NCBI GenBank assembly: GCA_965246905.1 | Contig: CBDFFZ010000023.1 | Coordinates: 1-64,000, forward strand | Direction of reading: 5' to 3' | Source of the DNA: UBA1952 sp965246905 | GTDB lineage: Bacteria; Bacteroidota; Bacteroidia; Chitinophagales; Chitinophagaceae | Length of the DNA stretch: 64,000 bases | Shown: positions 62,401 through 64,000 of the stretch, in pieces | Position numbering within the stretch: the first letter of the stretch is position 1 | Layout of the letters: every line of letters starts with the position of its first letter | The notes under the pieces: model-generated | Told to the model about the DNA's origin: nothing | The model's input: only the letters and a program-made list of their open reading frames with translations | The model's database searches: none | Made by a program: the position numbers and the translations under genes

Positions 62401-63961
62401 TAAAATCTTCCAGGTGCGCTTTCAACTTTGTGAAAGGACTATTGGTATCAGCGGAAATAGCCTTTACTGCTGCGTGTGTAGGAAATGCCAGGTTAAATTG
62501 CTGATCTAAAAACTGCGTATAAGCTGCTTTTTTCTGGTCTGCCGTACTACCAGAAATAAAAGCCGGGAAGAAAGAAGCATCATTTTTAAGTTGCTCTATT
62601 AGTGCCCCCCATTGTTCCGGCGTGATCCAACCCAGTATAGAAGGGACCCCATTCGCATCGGCGCCGGGTAATGCTGGATCGCCTTCCTCTTGTGTACCTG
62701 CCATAATAGATAAAAGACGCATTACCAGTACTGCATTATTTCCTGTAAGCAGTAATAGCTGCAGCGCATTTTTGAAACGGTCATACTCACCTGAAATATC
62801 AGGGTCGGCGAATGCATCTTCAAGCGATAATTCCGCAGAAAGCAAATGAGCGCTGTAGGCATTAAGTATCTTGATAGCTATTTCATAGCCCCCATCTCCT
62901 GCAATATTCAGCGCAACCTTATAAAGGCCACCTTCCTCCGGAGCCTGCATGCCGGTATTAGCCAGTAAATAGCCAACGACCGCATTCCGGATAGCTGCGG
63001 CGCGTGTATGCAACACAGTATCTGTATCTGTTGCAATAATATCCGTAGCCACAGACATTTTCAGTGCATTGTAAAGTACATCTGCCGGCTGTGTCACCAA
63101 TGCTTGTATCGTATTAGGAAGTCCCTGCCGAAACAGACCATAGGCTGCTTCTGCAGTTATTGCAGGAACAATTTCGTGCATTTGATGCGCCTGCACCATC
63201 TGCCGGATACACTGTCTGCTTTCACCGGTCTTGTTGGCCAGCAGCGTCAGGGTATCTTCAGCGTCTTCACTATTGATAATTACAGCACTGATTGCCACAT
63301 CACCGATAGCCGCCTGTAGAGCGCTTCGTACCGCTTCATATTCCGGCACTACTGCAATGTCCGCGCCATCCAGGGTAAAGCTTACATTAAATTCGGTGCC
63401 GTAGCTATAAGTATCCTGTACAGCAATATCTATGTCCGGAAATGCTGCGTTTTTAAGCGCTACGCGTATACCGTTTTTTAAGGCAGGATCAATAGTGATA
63501 CTGCTTGCGCTAAGGGCGCTTAGGGTGTTGCTATAGCTGTAGGCGCCATTAGGAGTAATCGGCACAGCGCTGGCAATTACCGATGTGGCAGTGTAACCGA
63601 GCAGTGAAATGGTCAGCTCATAAGTTCCCTCAAGTTGCTTGCCGGAGCGATGCATCACATGGCCACTGATAGAAAAAATTGGTGGATTCAGTGCATTCAG
63701 CGCAGTGGCAGTAGCCGGATTCACAGCATCTGGATCATTAGAATCACTAGTGCCGTGTGCCGTTTTAAAGATATTGATCAGTTCATAAGTAGCGCTGCCA
63801 AAAAGCTGCTTCTCCCGCTCTTCGGCGAGCCGGTCAATAAGATCCTCCTTGCCGGGTATGTCTATCCCGCCCGTGCCTATTGCTGCCATAAGAATTTCCT
63901 GAAGATTAGCTACATCAGGTCCTATTTGCCCCAGCTTCAGGGGCGCTGTAATTGGTTTCAT
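53408..63961 (-). CDS. Tc toxin TcA subunit (pore-forming, receptor-binding component)
   Basis: 3517 aa. N-terminal peptidoglycan-binding-like helices (~1-90) and a regulatory-type beta domain (~95-185) precede the VRP1/SpvA-like region, with the diagnostic CNCSQCQSVYSPAAYLTDLL at ~675. The ABC-toxin N-terminal and neuraminidase-like regions span ~1650-2000 (GRTASNPHIYFYRKRIDTEW). Long coiled coils (~2640-2910) flank a Gly/Ala-rich pore tip (~2760-2810). The TcB-binding domain lies at ~2910-3250 (AERCYRHELGIESSDFIQPT, WLFDLDYPGQHLRRIKSVSV). The last ~225 residues are a LamG-like lectin domain with an ALANYLD-type ending, here LANYLDVTYGL. TcA pentamers bind the target surface and inject the TcC effector. 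Confidence 0.93.
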   Translation of the reverse strand: MKPITAPLKLGQIGPDVANLQEILMAAIGTGGIDIPGKEDLIDRLAEEREKQLFGSATYELINIFKTAHGTSDSNDPDAVNPATATALNALNPPIFSISGHVMHRSGKQLEGTYELTISLLGYTATSVIASAVPITPNGAYSYSNTLSALSASSITIDPALKNGIRVALKNAAFPDIDIAVQDTYSYGTEFNVSFTLDGADIAVVPEYEAVRSALQAAIGDVAISAVIINSEDAEDTLTLLANKTGESRQCIRQMVQAHQMHEIVPAITAEAAYGLFRQGLPNTIQALVTQPADVLYNALKMSVATDIIATDTDTVLHTRAAAIRNAVVGYLLANTGMQAPEEGGLYKVALNIAGDGGYEIAIKILNAYSAHLLSAELSLEDAFADPDISGEYDRFKNALQLLLLTGNNAVLVMRLLSIMAGTQEEGDPALPGADANGVPSILGWITPEQWGALIEQLKNDASFFPAFISGSTADQKKAAYTQFLDQQFNLAFPTHAAVKAISADTNSPFTKLKAHLEDFMIANPGFDLHNVPVNILATSNAFDFSAITDAYEEEGEGETKAKAKATFIEEAGILQRLMNVTQNQQLVSAMAADGLHSSMQISRQAPAAFVDAYQDVAGSRALAQDIYDAATYRTSFTYSTLLDIADQANSQMAYALTRNNADNALADWRTLFGSIDGCNCSQCQSVYSPAAYLTDLLQFLKNNLPQAYELLMERRPDIKDIDLVCKNINTPVPHIDIINELLEDLVSAVAYSHLDPTSYINDSYQLYARQTVADAVTQRALPEYVNTFPNTGMKLRTWTGSSYQDAFVKNPYDKLKDAVYPSALPYNFYKRQIDTHLGIIGIKGYELQQSYSDKDRIEAWDGMELCMAYLGLSDKQLDTITVEQSNPYAYYGLQVNVVFNPLGEDLYYIQDPSARGALYPVGEPFQTIGSPIGQTGLRSNWLDHLAFRVDVFLQQAQLTYAELRTVLDCYCINPRNSITGRKMAIELTNATTQGDVCDLSRYKITGLDMPVAKRLYRFVRLKKALGWSYYDLDQALISLSGIEPLNAITQAGSILIDTATVKQLVQIDRLSKMLGLPVSTVLLLWKDIDDVFVYSDYEHGETVLGKSIYKQMFRNASAGNINEANYPFTVNSIGIDLATLNTTRKEEFHNYLSGTWGISASDLGILIQNLFPTGVIPAGSFGSFNLYGISQLYREVLLIKALNISVTEWIQYRSWIALNSNFNTASTILSTTYERTASPFTSPYDTLRFISFVNAGKEAGVSIAETGYLLLDAFQEPVKELGQNQLFAKSLTELRTELQKKTAPDYIAKNDVDGNALRGIAQLIVDDATADYLIKVIQNDPAISTDSISDRSSFLQAGPLAFSTAQAQDLTDYTTDPEDRRQQTYAILKPVIENAIRRPFIINFLSKEFKTDENIIKALAERCVKVATQGATPLSAMTVFLNNDFISSPSVIERTESTSALIPQFTVYVRLQKAAWLIQKFRLDLQDVLDLWSDQCVLAGVFSLSDLPVAVATGTSLVPDAAVTAKVPYYQWLGFLRWMEVITFLGKNKNLLYGAIREIPQPVPATTLAVRKEHTLKGIAKAFYMPVDDLTALLGAVISTLTNGALNVAFSADVSVPNEYNKAALYLRIMDCLEMQHLLPSPMSALVKVAGAVAAPNDQQAANEIIQVAKAQYDEAQWLEVVRPVNDLLRTERRDAMVGYLLHNRPYKYINSWYTSNDIFETLMVDVDMMSCMSTTRVLLAVNTIQLWVDRILLGLEKYVAYDVNSNPVLEPLVLQAPQARQWNMWRKLYRVWEANRKIFLYPENWIEPELRDDKSPFFKELEKFLKQNELTGENVEEAYRTYLERLEEVAHLEVIGICREVDVAGRIIVHAFGRTASNPHIYFYRKRIDTEWTAWEKMDVQIDGDHFVPVVWRGRLRFYWLTFTKEQQYNHIQDSQNRNLDSLEANVRWKIDMVFTEYKNNKWTPKQIGKQTLYSPYMNEQDPKDENDVFVYGRPILQGPVPTYINRKWYLSGSMEKQKREISFYSSISTDGNLQFHVYGKIEYINQIDMFDIFFDYRFNLPPYNYYLPDPLSLHKNFDFVMNSMKSEEFYSYKQRVNFGLFTHKYDGIVSSDFTSIEQNIYTDEVIQQNHLYSKDLENHLYKNAYSKFLYSKTGLYNTGSTSAYYHFPDANSAQPNGIKLLNRAPDVYLQGSYKHHGKYLVFPLQKPEGYQEGSIINIPAFFYTDYNNNFFVEKVHVDRFMISSDPNCSPENYPILYERVNTSSFLYRFRYLLKYHFQEFSHGQVEHFREQLYKNGLDEFLKRDFITGLADSVAFAATYDPTSSVLKGTNGKMYPNNKVDFSLEGSYALYNWELFYHIPMLIANKLTQDQKFDEARKWYHYVFNPTVGDNNVINGNATVEKFWNFPVFYDNATSIPTPLDLMRSSSLATAVARWAADPFKPHLVARTRVSAYMKNTVMKYLDNLVGWADMLFRTDTRENINEATLLYVLAAQLLGRKPGQMAATAIPVVQTYISLVYATMATGGLNAFSNGVVKAENVLMVSTGATSASVLQQLGVLPVTPDSMFYFCIPPNDKLAGYWDTLADRLFKIRNCRNIDGIERELALFDPPIDPALLVKAAAAGLSLSEALADINAPLPVYRFNVMAQKATELTQEVKGLGSQMLAALEKKDAEHLSLLRSSQELTMLSMVTEVKEQQVADSVAQINGLQQQKKMTTQKRDYYKRLVDTGLNAHEQLQLDKMQDNIPLSIAQGSAQTLAGILSIIPNFKIGPPTTVGATFGGANLGSIASAAANALGTVANVNSIIGQMAGTKGSYARRKEEWGQQLKTAELELKQLDYQILGAQIRQAVGEMELRNHKVQMTNAQQMDEAMHNKYTNEELYEWMVSEISATYFQAYKLAMDVAKRAERCYRHELGIESSDFIQPTYWDSLKKGLLAGEQLMFDLKRMEVSFLEKNKRSLELTKHISLAQLSPDKLMDLKTKQKCTIDLPEWLFDLDYPGQHLRRIKSVSVSIPCVAGPYTTVSCKLSLVSSKYRNKATVSAQTAAAYTHPSNYKQLYGSIQSIATSSAQNDSGMFEFSFRDERYLPFEGAGAISTWKIALPAAYAQFDYDSISDVILHVNYTALDEGGLVPAAKAYVEGVFSSTGAGFLRGFSLKEEFSNEWHAYGNRFTAEKKALSIKLSPQHFPFFMREQHITVKGLTAVIRPKKPLDGTYKLTASYILAGAVTNVALTLDHETPVSLHIDGNAKILKLVMTKTATAGPDVLENMADLLDDVYLVAHSECVPHSSNPNNFPLSNDVDWEENDPPKSANMLGWWCSNKGVTHQGSAVTGWADQSTYHRDVAPLDTAYKPAYENGAIKNTSSQVMLKLSNYLNIGKVYTLSFVVEQGIVNRVLMGSKAIYSSGTSYGLYFGAGSTLNHAPLPSFFTVIGPTALPTSGYHSYRIERNNQDISIYCDGILVGIQNINTNDDFIIDNLYGDSAMNSFIGNIKDIIIYNKLLSTQEKAQLANYLDVTYGL

Positions 63962-64000
63962 AATTTTTTATCGATTAAATATGTATGACTGCTTTCCTCT

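Overview
The window looks like a chromosomal segment of a Bacteroidota bacterium, probably near Chitinophagaceae. Pointers are type IX secretion (T9SS) C-terminal sorting domains on three secreted proteins, a TamB gene directly followed by a TamL-type lipoprotein barrel, an Omp28-like protein, and Bacteroidota-style polymorphic toxins. The taxon is inferred from gene content only.

Left part, 1-23.3 kb, is mostly housekeeping: a frameshifted HU gene at the left edge, a small barrel and an Omp28-like T9SS cargo, a Crp/Fnr regulator, a DUF1232 membrane protein, the tRNA U34 hydroxylase trhO, an IS3-family insertion sequence with a -1 frameshift signal, a tamB-tamL operon, a GNAT acetyltransferase, ribBA, an envelope-glycan cluster (four glycosyltransferases and a formyltransferase) and an FtsE-like ATPase. 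Two unrelated 21-bp minisatellites lie between genes.

23.4-28.2 kb holds two tandem secreted M43 metalloproteases. Their 3' ~939 bp are practically identical while their 5' halves have diverged, which points to recent gene conversion or duplication.

28.5-64 kb is the remarkable part, all coded on the minus strand. A giant Tc-toxin TcA subunit (3517 aa) is followed by a TcB-TcC fusion (2497 aa) whose C-terminal tip is an ART-HYD1 type ADP-ribosyltransferase with its own small downstream immunity-like gene. Behind it lies a ~17-kb reservoir: four more 5'-truncated RHS (TcC-like) copies with different or no tips, several orphan toxin tips or stubs (WHH nuclease, EndoU, deaminase, others), and 14 small genes of immunity type (SUKH, MafI-like, two Imm32-like, CdiI-like and unrecognised ones). 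At 13 junctions a toxin ORF or stub stops between 4 nt inside and 20 nt before the next immunity start, so even 20-30 codon stubs are recognisable toxin ends.

Each immunity gene is followed by a member of one of several repeat families, named here R1 (double hairpin ending in a minus-strand U-run terminator), R2 (~151-bp imperfect inverted repeat), R3 (~30-bp hairpin), R4 (a terminator plus hairpin) and R5 (GC-rich junction element next to two truncated RHS copies). The layout suggests an ABC (Tc) toxin that delivers antibacterial polymorphic effectors, with a recombinational store of alternative tips and a retained bank of immunity genes. That function is inference; the array structure is read directly from the sequence.
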